This document shows, one piece after another, positions 34,301 through 49,300 of a stretch of DNA of 64,000 bases (positions within the stretch are counted from its first letter, which is position 1; every line of letters begins with the position of its first letter). Source of the stretch: Microvelia longipes (Eukaryota; Arthropoda; Insecta; Hemiptera; Veliidae); assembly GCA_018340805.1 (NCBI GenBank), contig JACMZG010001863.1, positions 51,149,172-51,213,171 of the forward strand, given 5' to 3'. The translations under genes and the position numbers were made by a program. The notes under the pieces were generated by a model, which worked only from the letters and a program-made list of their open reading frames with translations, was not told the DNA's origin and searched no databases.

Positions 34301-37300
34301 AGGCTTAGTACAGAATGAGCACTCAGCCTTGGTTAGAGAGGTATTGGCAGTAATGACTGGAGGTGGTGTAAGTTCCTCCCCTCCAGCCAACCCTATGCTG
34401 GTTACTCTTTGAGTAAACAAATGTGTTTTTTTAAATAAATACTTTTTTTAAAAGTATACAAAAATATTGGATTATTTAACCAGGCTGTAGAATGGTAATT
34501 TATTGCTGGAGATTTTTGTTTATTTATGACCGAAGTGAGTTTTTCCTGGGTGAGGGGAACAATCAATAAGATAATATAAAAAATAAATAAATTTTTTATG
34601 ACAGTCTCAGTTATTTTATGTAAAACCCACAATATTAAATTGTATGATAAAACTTCGTTAACATTATAGTAAGTTAATTCATAAAACACGGAAAAAGTTA
34701 TGATTCGGTTTGAGATTTAGCACTCATATAATCATGAATATATGAGTGCTAAATCTCAAACCGAATCATAAATTTTTCCGTGTTTTATGAATTAACTTAC
34801 TATAATGTTAACGAAGTTTTAGCTGATAACTTAGTATACCCACCTTAAATGTTTAGTGTTTCCCATGTAATGTTAACATGCTTTTTTTTTGTTTTTTTGA
34901 TCAAGTTTGTTACAAGTTATGCTGTCTATTTTTATGCAGTCTATGTAATAATTTACAATTTATTTGTTTTTCTTTTTTTTTTCATTTCATTGTAAAATTT
35001 TGACTATTGAGAAACTTTGTAATAAAGTAACCTCAAGTAAGTAAATATTTTTGCTGGGTCATTGATAGTTAATGGTCTCAAAAAAATTATTTTCGGGAAA
35101 GCAGTACTAAACCTAAAAGTTAATTTATGTACCAAGTTTCAAATCTCTAAAAGTTGTAAACTGTCTGGGAGTGACAATGATAACAGACACACACATACTA
35201 ACTAGCCAGTTGGAAAAAACCACCAGGGGGGGGGGGCTTAAAAACACATAAAACTGTAAACTCTGATGAAATCTTGGTTTCAGATTTTTAGAGCAAACAC
35301 AATACTTTTCTTTAATACTTACGGTATAAACGAGGAAAAGTAAAGAGTTACTTGTAGACGTTGGTTTAGTATGCGAAGCCAGTATTGCTGTTAATACTGA
35401 TTTTAGTTTATATGAATGAAGTCATATTGCTTGGGGGTATCTTCGATAATTTATAAAAATTTTAACTATGTTTCATTTATTTATTTTTTATTATTATTAG
35501 TGTACAATGTTGTGTTGAATAGAATGCAGGCGTGGCTGTCTTGACTAATGCGGAAGTTTATGAACCTAAATTTCCTGTCGGAAGTGAGTTTTAACTGTTT
35601 ATATTTTATTTTTTGGTTGTATTATGATTATACTATAACGAAATTGGCTTTATGTAATATTTAAACTTAGACAATGATTCCCTTGTGATTATATGATTTT
35701 TTTAAAAAGAAAAATAGGTTTGGACGTGAAATTTTGTGAGAATGGTGAATTATGAGTAAAATTAGTTTAATTTAATTAAATTAATTTAATTAATTTCTTT
35801 CATTAAATTTAATTAATTGTAAATGTTATTTACAATTAACTAATTGCAAATAACTAAGATACTGAGTAATGGAGTTAACTCATAAAGCCAAACTAAACAC
35901 CAAAATATCTCCACAAAACGTTTATTCTTTACATAAACAGAGCCGGATTTCAATCACTCGAACTTAATCAGTGCCTAACCCAACAAAAATAGACGAAAGA
36001 ATAATAAACAAAGTACTACATTTAAGCAAAACTAAAAGAATTACTAGAATAAATAACATAATTATAAAAAAATAATTACTAATTAATAAATAATTCCCTC
36101 TTAACGTTTATATACTTTTTTGAGTTATTAAATTTTTATTATTATGTTATTTATTCTAGTATTGTAGTACTTTGTTGATTATTCTTTCTTCTATGTTTGT
36201 TGGGTTAGGCACTGATGATGATCGAGCGATCGAAAGCCGGCTCTGTTTATGTAAAGAATAAACATTTTATAGAGATTTTGGTGTTTTGTTTGGCTTTTAA
36301 ATTGTAAATAACATTGACAATGGATTACGTCCAACTAATTATACTCAAAAATAGGTTCGTTGGGTGATTTTAAAAATTTAAATTTTAGTAATTTAATTAA
36401 ATTAAATTGGTAATTTTATTAAATTAAATTAGTAATTAGTATGAAAATAATTTAGTAATGTAGTAGGACTGCGTAACATCTCATGTATTTCATTTTGTGA
36501 TAAAACCGATACTTAAGATGAACACTTAAATTGAATAATGTTCTTGAAAACTGTCCCTGTATGTATGTGAAAAGGGAAGGACAGGGTTCTAAGTAACTAA
36601 GCCAGCAATGGCTTAAGTAACTATGCTAGCAATGACTTAAGTAACTTAGCAACTAACCCAGCAATGGCTTAAGCAACTAACCCAGCAATGGCTTAAGCAA
36701 CTAAGCCAGTACTGGCTTAAGTAACTAAACCATTGCTGGCTTAGTTACTTAGATTTAGACTTTTTTATCACACCCTATTGAATACAGTCCTTAATCATAT
36801 CTATTATTTATTTTTAGTCATGTATGATTCGATGCCTTTGGCCCTTGAAGATACTATGCCAGTTAACAAAGTTCTGTATAGTGCCGTGCCAGAGTCGGTT
36901 CAAATTGGTGAATTTTCCGCTGGTGACGGTGCAAGCTTTACACCTGCGCCAAGACTTAGATCAAGTTTTCCCGAGACTTGGATTTGGCAGAATGTAGACA
37001 CAGAGTAAGTTATTTGGTTGTTTGTTTTTAGTTATGTTTGCAAGCGCAATGTCTTTTGGTAGTCCTCCTGCCGCACCAGCTCCAAATGCTGTTTTATATA
37101 AAAAACCAGTTTCAACGATGGCTGCTCCTCTTGGTGGATTCGGAGCTGCTGGTGGTGCTGCTTTTGTTCCCAAGCCACCAAGACTTAGATCTAGCTTTCC
37201 AGAAACTTGGATTTGGCAAAATGTTGACTCAGAGTAAGTTAACAGGTCATTGCTGCTTCATAAACGTATAACAAAGAAGTTGCATGATGATTTTTTATTT

Positions 37301-40300
37301 ATTTATTTTTTAATTAAACATTTTTTTGTCTATTTAACGAAAAATTGGGTAGAGGGTACCTCGGATCTTTTCTTCAACACATCGTATTCGCTACGGTCAT
37401 CATCCTACTTCAGACTCTCTTGGCGTGTCCTCAGATAGTAAATACATTCATTTTGTTTCCATTGTTCAGCCATCCAGGCACAGACCTATCTTGATGCTGC
37501 TTAACTTTTATGATCCCACAAAAACCATAGATATACTTGCCATTTTTGAACAAAACTTTGTATACTTATTTATTACATTAATAGATATACTTGCACCAAG
37601 TTTTAACTCAATGTGATTATTTTTTTATTTTTTACAATTTAAAAAAAACGTATACAAGTCTTTCAATAAAAAATGAACTAATGGTGATAATGAGATGAAA
37701 CTTAGCACATATGTTGGTCTAATATATAATTACACATGTGCACATTTCATACCAATCAAAACATTTTTCTGTATTTTATGAAGTTTCAAAAAAATTTTTT
37801 GAGTCATTATTGCGGTTTAATGACGTCTTAAAAAAAGTATTTTTCTGATAGGACAACTATACCCAAAGATTGATTTTTGTACCATGTTTAAATTCTGTAA
37901 CATAAATACCCTGGGGGCTACGATGATAACAGACACACACACACAGACAACTTAGTGAAAGCCGCTTAAGAGGTATTAAAATCACCTGAAAGGATAATTC
38001 AGGTGACATCCTAGTTTTAGATGTTTTTGCAAACACAATACTTTTCCTATATACCTATGGTATAAATGAGGAAAAGTAAAAAATGAGTTTAAAAGAATCT
38101 GCTACAAGGTACCTCTGTACTTTTCCTCACTGTTTTGCTTATCCTGTGATGGTCATGATGACTATTAACAAAGGTGGTATTATTTCAGTCATGTGGATAC
38201 TTCGGTTATATGGTAGATCTGTGTAGTCATTTAATTCTGAGGATAAACGAAGCGTTACAAAGATTTACTACCTTTGACAGTAGGTAACTTTTTATTAGAT
38301 CGAGCATAGGAAGACAATAGTTATTTACACCTAAGAGGGGGAGAAGAAAGTTTTACAGCTCAAGGCCAAGTTTTCAAATAAGGCGAAGCAGCTGGTGAAA
38401 ACTTCATTATCACCTGAGGATGTAAGGCTGAGAGAGCTAACTAAAATTGTCTCCTGATGCCTAGCCAAGGGAGACAACATGAGAGCTGAAATTCTTCTAT
38501 CCCTGTTGTGTATTAAATTTTACCTACGACTTAGATAATAAGTGAAATATAGTTCTTATTAATTTTTAAAATTTTTATAACGATTGTAGTCAGGTTTTTT
38601 TTTTTACACATTCTTTTTCATTCCTTACATTATTTAGAATTTGTTCAGTGACTTTGATTTTATTCCCCATAGATAACTCTATATAGCCACAGCACTGGAT
38701 TGCCATGCCTTTTTAAAGTTTTCATAGATTCACCTTCATTGGCAAGAAAGGTTACTGACGTTCTACACAATGATGTATAATTTAGGATCAGGGAGATTTA
38801 AATCAATGTTAGTATTATTGAGTTTTTAGGGATGTAAATATGAATTTTATGTCCCCAGGGAAGTAAATATGTGTTTTACGTCCCGTTGGACGTAAAACAC
38901 ATATCTTTCATATGTAGCGCCAGGGCACTACATATGAAAACCTGATTTACAACTCAAGTTGTAGGTAAAGTTATTATATCTTAAGCTTGAGTTAAATTTT
39001 CATTCTGAGGGGCTGACATTCATTTGAATGTCTTTTAAAATCTATACCCATGATATCAAGAGTTTTAACTCTACCCAAGGCATATCAACTGTCCTCCCAA
39101 ACTACTTAAGGGTGGGAAATTTGTATATTACATTGAGCCAAGCAACTTCGTAATTATTATACAACTATTTTTTTTCGTTTTATTTTAGTAATAATGGTCA
39201 AGTTTCATTAAGAAAGACAGTTCCAGACACTATCACCTCCTGGGTTATTTCTGCTTTCTCTCTAGACTCTGCTAATGGACTTGGACTCATCGATCTCCCT
39301 AGAAAGGTATTTTTTTATTTTAAAATTCCTTTTCACTTTTCTTCACCTACTACCATATGTCTATAGGAATAGTATTCTGTTCATCCTAAAAATCCCAACC
39401 TGAGATTATATGCTTCAGGCACTTTTAAAGCAATCTGGGAGGTTTACATCTTCATGCTGTCTTTGTGCGCATTTGGCTTGCATAACAAATAAGAGTGTAG
39501 GACATCTTGGATACAAACTTAATTCATGAAAACGTGTTTCGATTCATGATGTTCTACACCACTGAAGATGTCTCCCACAGTCCAAGCAAAACATTAGATT
39601 CTAAATCTGCATTGAAGCCATCACTACCGGAAGACCTAAATCCTCTTAGATATTATAAGCATTTTAAATCTTGAAAAATCAAAAATTTTACCAATCAAAT
39701 TGAAATTTAACATAAATCTACTTGTCTAAGTGACAAATATATCCACCAAATGTATCAAACATGCTTTGTATGTTAAACCCCCTTTAGTTATGTCGTTAAT
39801 CTTTGAAATAAAACAGAGAGAAAAGAGCAATTCTCCCTGTACTCTCTTATGATCATCCCTGCTCTCAATACAGGGATCGTGGTTTGGTATGTTATGTCAC
39901 AATATAACTGTGCGAGAGACACCTAGGAAATGTAACAAGCAAAATACAATGCTACATCTGGGAACTGTTTCATCATTCGACATTCGTCATCATTGATGGC
40001 TCGACATAATGACAAATTTTGAATGATGGAACAGTTCCCAGATGTAGCATTGCGTTTTGCTTGTTACGTTTCCAAGGTGTCTCTCACACAATTATATTGA
40101 GTCAACTATTCATGTTTTGCAAAACTCGGTAGTATCGAATGATATATGTATTGTCAATATCTAGAACTTCAAGATTCAAGTCAACTTGATATCTTAGAAT
40201 TTTTAGGTAATTAAAATAAAAATGGGTGATGTTACCTCTACTAGGTAACATAATGGTGTAAGTGATTTTATATCACGAAGTATTTTTTCCTAGCGACACC

Positions 40301-43300
40301 ACTCAATTAATTAATTCCTCCCTTTTGATTATAAATAGAAAGCTTAACTCTGCCTCTTAAACTGAACTAATCAAAGCTAAGAGGAAAACTTTTATGGAAA
40401 CTCTCACTACGTTTAAAGCAAGTAATATTTCTGAATACATCTCCTACTCAGCCAATAAGCATAGGGCATGTGGGATGTGGTGTAAAAGGAAAAAAAGGGG
40501 AAGCTTTCAGATCATTGGCCTAAGAATGTTTTCAGTACTGAATTTAATGATTAATTCCAATCATTGCTGAGCAGATGCTTCTTCTTTACCTCAAACTTCA
40601 ACAGATACTTCTTCTTTATCTCAAACTTCAACAGATACTTCTTCTTTATCTCAAACTTCAACAGATACTTCTTCTTTATCAAACTCAACAGATACTTACT
40701 TCTTCTTATCTCAAATTCTTTACCTTGGGGCACCTCAGCACATCCAAGAAAATTGCTCATACTACAAAAGCAAGCTTTTCGAATCATTACCAAGTCGCAT
40801 CTTAAATCGTGTAAACCAATTTTTAAAGAATACAAAATCTTAAAAGTGGTCGTAACAAGTAGTTTCACATTTTATATTATTCAATATTCTGGCAGTTCAC
40901 TCATCCAATAAGACTAAAAACTCAGATATTCACCGTTATGCCACTAGAAACTGTCAAAAGATAGCCATCCCCTTCAAAAGATTAAAGAGAACCAAAAAGG
41001 ATCTTGCTGTACTAGGCACAAAGCTCTACAATGCTCTGCCATCTCATATAACCTCACTTGATCAGAAGTATATGAAAACAGCCATGAAGGACATTTTACT
41101 TAACACCATATTCAATTTAGGAATTCCTTAACTCTCTCAATTCTTTAACTACATATATTCTGACAAAGTAATAAGCCAAGAGGCATAACTACTGCTCATC
41201 GAATTAAGTAATACCAGTGCTCTCATTTTAATTACTTACTCATTTCTGTTTTAGTTCATTGATTAATTAACTTTTCAGATAAAAGTGTTCAGGCCATTCT
41301 TTGTATCTCTGGACCTGCCGTACTCTATAATAAGAGGTGAAGTTGTTACTATCCCAGTGGCTGTATTTAACTATATGGATAACGAGATTACAGCTGACGT
41401 TACTTTAGAAAATCATTCGGGACAGTTTGAATTCACCGATTACTCTAGAAATGGAACCAACACAGAAAGTAAGTAATGACTTTTCATATTTTTTACTTAA
41501 ATTGAAGTATTACAGTATTATCTACTTTTGCATAATGGTGACATTCCTTTGTTTTTTCAATGCATGTAGTGGTGAAGGGGGGGGCATTTGTATCAAAATC
41601 ATTATAAAATAAGCTGTCAAATATGGAGTTTAGTTTCCTTATCTACATTATTTCTTTACTTATCTACATTATTTCTTTACTTATCTACATTATTTCTTTA
41701 CTTATCTACATTATTTCTTTACTTATCTACATTATTTCTTTACTTATCTACATTATTTCTTTACTTATCTACATTATTTCTTTAAAAAATTGGTACTAAG
41801 TACCCCTTGTAACTTTTCATTATTACATCGGATTGACCAGCCTCATCCTCACTACTTTGGACTTGCTTCCCTTGTCCTTAGAGTATAAAATTTACCTAAT
41901 TTACACTGAAACATATCATCAGACTCTCTTCGCTAGTCCTCACATTGTACATACATATATTATTTTTTTATTTGTGTGCAATACAGCAAGCACTTCTTAT
42001 GCAAATATACATGTCAAAAAGCATAACACATTTGACAAAATATAGTTTGAGAGGCCAACACCACATAGCAGCTATGGGCCTTTGGCCGTTATTAATTAAC
42101 TGCCAAAGGACTAATATACTACTATATACGTATATATGTTTATTAAAATATACGTTTATTAAAATATTTTTTTTAACAAGTTCTTTATTGGCAAAAGTAA
42201 AAAAATATTTATTTTGTGAAGACCGGAGCCATAATTTGAGCCTCTTTAAAAAAAAAAAATTTAAAGTATAAATTTTGGTTATTTTTTGAAGTTTGAGGGG
42301 TCTAAGGATAATTTTATATTTTTTGGTGTGGGTTTTTTTTTATTTTTTTTTTTTAGGAATGTTAAAAGATTATATTTTTGATGGTATTTTGAACAGGTTT
42401 TAATTTTAAAGAGAGTTTGCAGTAATGTTAAAGAGGATTTCCTATGCAGTCTTTGGACTGACTCTTGATCATTACAATATGGCAAGTGTATCTAAGGTTT
42501 ATGCTGGATAATAAAAGATAAGTAGCATCAAGTGATGTTAGTGCCCGGATGGATAACCACTGGGAATATTAAAAAAAATGAGAATATCACTCCCCTAAAA
42601 ATTGATATAATTGGCTCTAACAACCAATAATAGGAAACACTTTTTCCCTTGGGAGTGAAAAAGTGCTTCTTTACTCTCTAATAACTAGTCAATAAACTTA
42701 TCATTATACACCGTCTGGAGACAAAGAAATATTATTTATATTATTGTTAATTTTGTAGAACTGGAGCCTTTGAGGACTGAGAGAGTGAGTGTGAAGCCCA
42801 ACACTGGAGAGAAAGTATCATTTACAATCACAGCTACTGAGCTTGGATTCATCAGTATTAAAGTAACAGCTAAGAGTCAACTAGCAGGGGATGCCGTGGA
42901 GAGGAAGTTATTAGTTAAGGTAAAAATATTATATCAATTAAATTAAAAGTATAATATTATTTGTATTATACTCCTTGCATTGTAAATTCTATTTACAGTC
43001 TTACACTGTAACTGCCATTTCCCTAAGTAGTAGCATAGCGTATGGGTAGACAAAAGTCAGATGTATAATTTCATTGGTTACACGGGGAAGCAAAGCAGGG
43101 ATTATTTTACAATACTCTACTACAGTGTCAAAAATTCATAAAGCGAGGAAAAAATGTTATAATCGATTTGAGATTTGGCATACATGTATTCATATACACC
43201 AACATATGTGCCAAGTTCCTTCTCACTATCAGCATTAGTTCAATTTTTATTCAATGACAAGTATATTTTATTAAATTGAAAACAAATCCAATTGAGTTGA

Positions 43301-46300
43301 AATTCGATAAAAGTGTGTCTCTTTTTGTATAATAAAGTATGTTAAGTTTTGTATCAATGTGGCAAATATATCAGCGTGTTTTGTTGTATCATAAAAGTTA
43401 AGCAGGATTGAGCTAGGTCAAAGCTTGGATGGGTAACCACTGGGAATAAGGCTAATTTGTTTACTATCCAAAGGACAAGCAAAGCAAGTCTGAAGACTAG
43501 TTGCAGTTTAAATTTGGCAATTTATATTTTCTGAGGACGAGCAAAGCGAGTCTAAATTAGAGAGGATGAGTTAGCGCATCTCATCTGATAGGGTAAGGAA
43601 AAGTTCCGAGGTACCCCTGTTTTTTTATAAATAAAAAGGACTTCAGTCTTTATTAGTTTTTTTACCTGAGTACACTGCTTCGACAACTTAGATCATTAGC
43701 AGGACCACTCCTCCACCCGTGGAACTCTGATAATTAGTCTTTAATTTATTTTTTTATTTTTTATTTAGTATTTATTTGTTTTTGCTCATTTTTACTTGTA
43801 TAATGAATATTAATCTTGCATTTTTTTATTATATTCTGAACAATTTATATGTTTTGTCATAATTATTATTTTAATGATTATTATTTTGGTGATAAATATT
43901 TTTTAAATAAAATGCTACTTGGCTGTGAAAATTACTTTTTTAGTGTAGCAAGTTTTTTTTTTCTTTCAAGTTAAGTAAGAAGAGCCGAATATTTAATTTT
44001 TTATTCAAATAAAAGGTTTTTTTGAAACTTATTTTTTGAAGCTTTAAACGATTATCTTTCTGTATTATCAAATAAAGTTAATATTATTATTATTAACAAA
44101 TAGTAGAGTAAATGTATATTTTTTTTTAAAAAAATTACAGCCAGAAGGGGAGACCCAGTATAAGAATGAAGCCATATTTGCTGATTTACGTAAGAAGGAA
44201 TCAATGAGTGAGAAAGTCAAGATCAACCTGCCGGAGGATCTAGTTCCTGGTTCTACACGTATTGAAGTCTCTGCCGTCGGTACGAACATTTGTATTTAAT
44301 ACTTTTGCAAGTTTATAAGAAGGATAGATTCAAAGATTAATCAAAGATTACATATCAAATTAAAGAAAGATGGCCCTAGAATTTATTATGACAAAGAATA
44401 ATATGTCAGTTCCAAATTCAGTTAATAGGAGCGCTAGTATTTAGTTTGGTAGTTTCACCAGGCCAGATAAAAATCATCTCCTGTTGTTTTGTTATTTAAC
44501 AAACCCCTCCCATGTTCGTATTATAGTCAAGTAAAAGATAAAGTGGATACAAAGTATTTATTAATTTAAGAATTATTATGTTGATGTTGTGTTTACTGAA
44601 GTTTCAATGATTATCTTTATTTTGATAAAGATTATGACTATGACACTGTTTCATATTTTTTTAGATACATGGCAAAATGCCTTATAACAATAAATAGTGA
44701 AATAACATCAGTGTGGCTTCAAAGGGGGCCATAGCAAGCGGAGTAGGCCTGTTAAGGGATGTGATGCAATTTCGGTAATTACATGGCATATTGACAAGTA
44801 ACTACAAATAATACAAAACAACAATAATGTGTCACTGAAAAGCATCTGACCTGCAAAGTGGGACGAGGGGCTGACCCATATTTCTGTGTTTTATTACAGT
44901 CCATCGTTTAGTTTAAAAATCTTGACAAGTCAGTTTGGGCACTACTGATTCTTAAGAAAAAAAAATCCCTGTAAGAAGAGAGCGGGAAAAAACTATGTAA
45001 AGAAATCAGGTTATTTTACCCTTATTTTCTTTGCGATGTTTTTTTACATTTCTTTGGTGTAGTTTTATTTTAAAATATCATTTTTAAGATTAATTTGAAA
45101 ATAGTTTTCAAAATGATGTAATCAAAAGAAGAACCATAAACAAAGTGAACGATTGCCGGGAAGAAGGTTTTTTCCCTTCAGTGGTTATGGTGGTAGGGAT
45201 TTTTTTTCTCTTTTTAAGTAAGAGGTTGGCAGCGGCTTCTCTGATAGGTCAATCCCCAAAATGCTTATGACCTTGGGGATTTTTAAACTAAACAATATAC
45301 TGTAATGCTGTTAATTTTGGATCATGGATTTTAAACTGTATCAGGTGTTTGTGAGACCTCCTAAATGGTCTGTCTATATATGTGTGTCTGTTATCGTCAT
45401 AGTGTTTTTTTAATCCTGCAGATTTGAAACTTGGTTCAATAATCAATATTTAGGTCTAGTTTTACTGTCAGGAAGATAATTTTACTATAATGTCATTAAT
45501 ATCTCGCAGCCGTCATTGATTGACTTAGCAAACATTTTAAAATGTTAAAACAAGGAGAATGATTGGATCGATGGGAAATTTTATTGGGAAAATTTATGTA
45601 GAGCTGATTCTTTATCATAAAATAAAATGACAAAAATATAAAATTTACACATTAATGTAATAATGACTTATGTCATGTTTTGTCATTAAAATGTAAATAC
45701 AGAATGAGATTATTTCATAATAATAACTTTAAAAAGGGGGGAAGAGTGTCATGGTAAGTGAGAGTAAAGAGACCAGTGCCTTATAACGGCGTCTTCTCCT
45801 AAATTCACCCCCACCTCCATCAGAATCTGTCGTATTTCTTCTGGCAATGGACTGTTTTCCCAACCTTCTCAAAAGGAAATTGTATAATGTTAGAGTGGCA
45901 GCCTTTATTAAGATCACCAGAAAACTTGATTTGATGTTATTCATTATGCTCCTCCATGTATAATTCTAAGCTTTATTCTGTTGATTCCTGTTTGTACTCT
46001 ATGATTACAGCATTCCATTGTGAATTTAATAATAAAGGATATTAACTTTTTTTTTGGTTTTATCTGTTTATTTTTTTTTGTTCATTTCAGGCGATATCCT
46101 TGGAACAAGTTTACAGAATTTGGAGAAACTCATCAGAATGCCGTTTGGATGTGGAGAACAGAATATGTTGAACTTTGTGCCCAACATTGTTGTTCTGGAT
46201 TATTTGAAGGTAATAAGTTATTAGGAGTAGTTAAGTTAGTTTGGTTGAAAGCTGATTAAGTATTATTAACCTTATACTAATCATTATGGTAAAAGATACA

Positions 46301-49300
46301 AATGTGTGATTTACTTACTTGGCACAGTGATCCAGATCTTTAAAAAAATTAAAGAAAAAAAATCTAACATATCAGAGAGATACTGGTAGTGTTATGCTTT
46401 GCGGGTGTACCTGCAACTCAGATGGTCCGGGTTCAATCCTGGTCGGGGACTCTTAAGATTATCATGCAAGGGATGGAAAGCTTACATAAAGCTTATTGTA
46501 AAAAAACGAAACATAATCCAATGAAGTTGAAATTTGGTACAAGTATATCTCTGATGTAATAAATAAGTATATACTATGTTTCGTTTCAATATGGCAAGTA
46601 TATTTACAGTTTTTGTTGGATCTTAAAATTTAACCCAGCATTGAGCTTGGTTATTGCCTGAATGGGTGAATGCTGGGAATAAAGTTAATGTATTTACTAT
46701 TTAAGGACAAGTGAAGTGAGTTTTAAGTAATGAGGATGAGTATAGCAAATCCTGTGTGATGAGGAAATGTTCCGAGGTACCCCATAACTTATTTTTTTAT
46801 TATATAAAATAGTATATTATGCCACTCATCTAAGAGTCACCCGTGGTGTAGTGGTGAAGGTACGCGGCCAATACACAGAATGAACGGACTTCTGAGTTTT
46901 TTTAGTCATAGGTTCAATCCCAGCACGGGCCTCTGGGATTTTTATGAGAGGGATACAAATACTGAGTACCACGTCCTTCAGAAGGGACGTAAAGCCGGTG
47001 GTTTTGAGCCTGTGCGTTGTCAAGTACTTGTTAAAGATCCCTTACCCTAAATGAAACTGGGTATAGGCAAAATTTTAGACCCTCGTAGTAGATTCATTAT
47101 AATACTATACTGTTTCTGCCTTGTAGTTTAAAGTGTGTGGAGGTTTGGTTTAACAGCGAGGGCCCGTGTTGTTCCTAGTTTTCACTGAGAACAACAGGAT
47201 TGCTTGAAAAAGCATGAGAGGAACCATAGAAATTCACGGCTCTTCTGTCTAGATTAGATGAAATATACCTTCACTTGAAATTAAAAGGAGTAGAACACTA
47301 TCTTAGGGAGCTGGCCTACTTGTCTGGTAGTTACTACCACTCCCCCCCCCCCTCCCCCATATTACTATGCTACTCATCTGAAATTAACCTTTTACCTGTG
47401 AGCAAAGCAAGACTTTATTAGCGAGTCTCAAGACATGCTGCATTATAAAGTGAGTTATTTTCATATTGTGAGGAAGAGCTAAAGAGTCCATGATGGTGAG
47501 GATTAATCTAGCAAATCCGACATGGTGAGGAAAAGTTTTGAGATACCCCATACCTGATTTTTTGAAATTTCATTGTAACACAAATTGGAAAATGTCTTGT
47601 TTGTTGCCAGAACTCTAACCAGCTTAACCCAGCAGTGGAAGGTAAATGTTTGAAGTACATGGAAACGGGTTACCAGCGAGAACTCTCTTATAAGCATAAT
47701 GATGGATCATTCAGTGCTTTCGGTAATAGTGATCCTTCTGGCAGCACATGGTAAGAATTTACTGCCATGTTTTAGGTGCATTCACAATACTGCGGTAGCA
47801 ATGCGTCCATCCGTTGCACGTGTAGCGGCCATCGCGATGCAGAAAATAGTGGTTCCACAATAACCAACGCTACGGTCGCAAAAGCCACTAACACAGTGCA
47901 CTCTAGTTTTTTTCCAAATTTTGGAAAAAAATATTTTTTTGTAACAGAAGATAAAAAAGACAAAGAAGAAAAGGTTGTTTTGGATGAGCTGTGTCTTTTT
48001 AGATTTTATTATAATTTCTTTATTATTTTAAATTTTTTTAATCATGTCTGATGATAATGGGAATTTTCACCCTGAATCATAGCTCTTCATCTTGTTCAAA
48101 ATATTTATCTTATTTAAAATTCCATATGGTCTAAATTTAAATATTTTTAACTGACTAACCCGATTAAAATGGCTAAGTATTTTATTTTTTAGTTTATTAT
48201 ATTGTAATGCAATTGTTATAAAATGTAATAAATAGTCTTATTTAAAAAAAAACATTTCAACTCGAGGATCTACTTGTTTACTAAGATAAAATAAACTGAT
48301 CAAGATAATAATCCTATACCATTAAAATTGGGGAACACCAAGAATATTTATGAAATCTGATATAAGAATAGAAACAAAGAAAAAAACTTTGAACAAATAA
48401 AAACTAAAAGGAATAATTAATCACTTGAAAAAGACACAGCATGAATAAAAGTAATGAAATAATAATATTGTGTTATAATAACAATATAATACTCATTTTT
48501 TAGATAAAAAACTCTTTTTAAACAATAAAACCACTTTAAGCACAAAAAGAATCAAAACCTAAACAAAACAAAAGGATTCTTCTTTAAATTGGAAGAGGGG
48601 GTAAGAAAAATTTGAAAACGGAAAGGTTTCTTTTGGGTCAGGTCCCTAAGGTGTTCCCTAATCAATCAAAAGCTGATCACTAAATCATTAGTGCGGGTTT
48701 AGTCGACTTGCGAAAATTTCCATTTTCTGCTATGCTACCTTAAGTTGTTTAAGAACGTCCTATAAGATTACATAGGTTGGAATTTGAGCTGTCACCGCAC
48801 ACAACGGACAGATGTATCGCTACCACAGTATTGTGAATGCACCTTTTCCTATTCGTAGTTACAGTATGTTCCAATTTATATCATTCACATTTATTTATTA
48901 GATACACATTTATTCTCATTATAATATTTATTTGGGTAATTTTTATTTAATTTTTATCTTGCTTTGCAATTTTTCTTACTTATTATATCTCATAGTCCAA
49001 TAGATCTAACATAATTATCTATGTCATAAGATTTATAACCATTTGGTTATATACAGGGCCATAGAGAAGGGTAAGAAAACCTGATAATCTGGTGATTTAA
49101 TCAAGGGTTGGATAGTAAACTGACTCAGCAAAATTTTAAACTTATAACTATTTTATTTGTAAAAATATTAAAAAAATCAAATAAAAGTTGTAGCTCTTAA
49201 AAAACAAACATTTTTATTCCTTGTCATTTTTACCAACGCCACATTATATTCAAGGTATAAAGGCTTGAATTATAAAAAATGAATCAATGAGAGATAGTTT

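Noticed and set aside
40551..40911. 105-115-codon frames with repeated hydrophobic segments
   Set aside because: Produced by a 30-bp tandem repeat read in three frames; only the LINE remnant downstream has real protein similarity.
41588..41785. Leucine-rich repeated open frame
   Set aside because: Seven copies of a 21-bp repeat give an automatic open frame.
47776..48051. 91-codon open frame at the left end of element J
   Set aside because: Begins in the inverted end and becomes low-complexity Lys/Phe; no domain, and the mirror frame exists on the other strand.
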